In this document: positions 63,220 through 64,000 of the stretch, piece by piece
Position numbering within the stretch: the stretch's first letter is position 1
Layout of the letters: the number at the start of each line of letters is the position of its first letter
Assembly: GCA_038030265.1 (NCBI GenBank)
Contig: CM075943.1
Location: 8,184,001-8,248,000, forward strand
Source: Corythucha ciliata
Taxonomy: Eukaryota > Arthropoda > Insecta > Hemiptera > Tingidae
Length of the DNA stretch: 64,000 nt
Direction: 5' to 3'
The notes under the pieces: model-generated
What the model saw: the letters and a program-made list of their open reading frames with translations, nothing else
Database searches by the model: none
Told to the model about the DNA's origin: nothing
Translations under genes and position numbers: made by a program

Positions 63220-64000
63220 GCCCGAAGAATTTCCTCAATTTTTAGCCGCAAATTAGCGATTTTTTTCACTTTTAACAGCGATTCAGCGACTTTTTCTCAA
63301 GTTTTAAGTTGCCCCCAGAAATTGCGAATTTGTATTTTCTCAATTTTAGCACTGAATAAGCGTTTTTTTCTTCCAAGTTTTGGCCACGAATTCCGCCATT
63401 TGTCTCGATTTAGCTACGGATCGGCGCTTTATCTCAATTTTAGCAGCGAATTAGCGCTTTTTATCAATTTTAACAGCGATTCAGCGACTTTTTCTCAAGT
63501 TTTAAGTTGCCCCCAGAAATAGCGAATTTGTATTTTCTCAATTTTAGCAGCGAATTAGCGCTTTTTTTCATTGGCGAATTATTGATTTTTCACAATTTTA
63601 TCAGTTAATTAGTGTTTTTCATAATTTTAAACGCTAATGACTGTAATTTACACTTTATCCGCGATTTTAAAGCTTTTTCTCAATTTTAGCAGCGAATTAG
63701 CGTTTTTTTCACATTCGTCCACGCATTAGCACTTTTTCACAATTTTATCAGTTAATTAGTGTTTTTCATAATTTTAAACGCTAATGACTGTAATTTACAC
63801 TTTATCCGCGATTTTAAAGCTTTTTCTCAATTTTAGCAGCGAATTAGCGCTTTTTATCAATTTTAACAGCGATTCAGCGACTTTTTCTCAAGTTTTAAGT
63901 TGCCCCCAGAAATAGCGAATTTGTATTTTCTCAATTTTAGCCTCCAATAAGATCTTTTTCTCTTCAACTTTGGCAGTAAGTTAGCGCCTTTTCTCAATCC
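63220..64000 (+). repeat. Family A array with recent higher-order duplications
   Basis: Units CTCAATTTTAGCAGCGAATT plus AGCGCTTTTT. Larger blocks recur almost unchanged: GTTGCCCCCAGAAAT at 63309, 63507 and 63900 (spacing 198 and 393), and a block starting CACAATTTTATCAGTTAATT at 63591 and 63738 (spacing 147). The array runs off the right edge. Confidence 0.85.

Noticed and set aside
63220..64000. CRISPR-like array of ~30-bp repeats
   Set aside because: Units are contiguous and diverged with no unique spacers, and the genome is clearly animal.

Overview
This is nuclear DNA from an animal. Genes are split by GT-AG introns with small exons, and the intergenic and intronic DNA is AT-rich and crowded with transposons. 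The recognisable proteins are all conserved metazoan ones. A PIF/Harbinger transposase relic, a jockey-like retrotransposon fossil and a cuticle-like secreted protein suggest an arthropod, possibly a crustacean, but nothing here fixes the species.

Gene layout. Plus strand: BET1 SNARE (11236-12347), inositol polyphosphate multikinase (13679-18655) and DNA polymerase beta (19526-24247) lie in tandem. Convergent on the minus strand is a Pro/Ser-rich protein that is probably secreted (24421-26265, 5' exon not found). From 27.7 to 31.6 kb there are only weak candidate exons. An SLC5-type sodium-coupled solute transporter is on the minus strand (42347-44832, 12 coding exons). DTWD2, a tRNA acp3U transferase, is on the plus strand (55827-56716). 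Convergent with it is the 3' two-thirds of the mitochondrial Lon protease LONP1 (57630 to about 61534, 5' end outside the window). For BET1, IPMK, POLB, SLC5A and DTWD2 I rebuilt every exon junction by hand and the reading phase closes across all introns. These are unrelated housekeeping genes, not an operon or pathway.

Mobile DNA. A Harbinger-type transposase relic lies at about 3544-5110 on the minus strand, with its catalytic Glu codon turned into a stop. A jockey-like gag fossil lies at 54109-54746. There are at least a dozen foldback/MITE-like elements, two of them with clear target-site duplications, including a mariner-type MITE at 6389-6619.

The most striking feature is a set of diverged tandem arrays making up, by my rough count, about a fifth of the window. 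At least five sequence families (called A, B, C, E and H here) differ in sequence but share a unit length of about 29-31 bp. Two further families (D, F) have units of about 20-22 bp. Several arrays lie inside elements with hAT-like ends. The best case is 14816-16847 in IPMK intron 1, with 14-bp inverted ends and a perfect 8-bp duplication (AACGTAAC). It carries two family A arrays in opposite orientation. Long G or C homopolymer runs (9 or more) recur every few kb.
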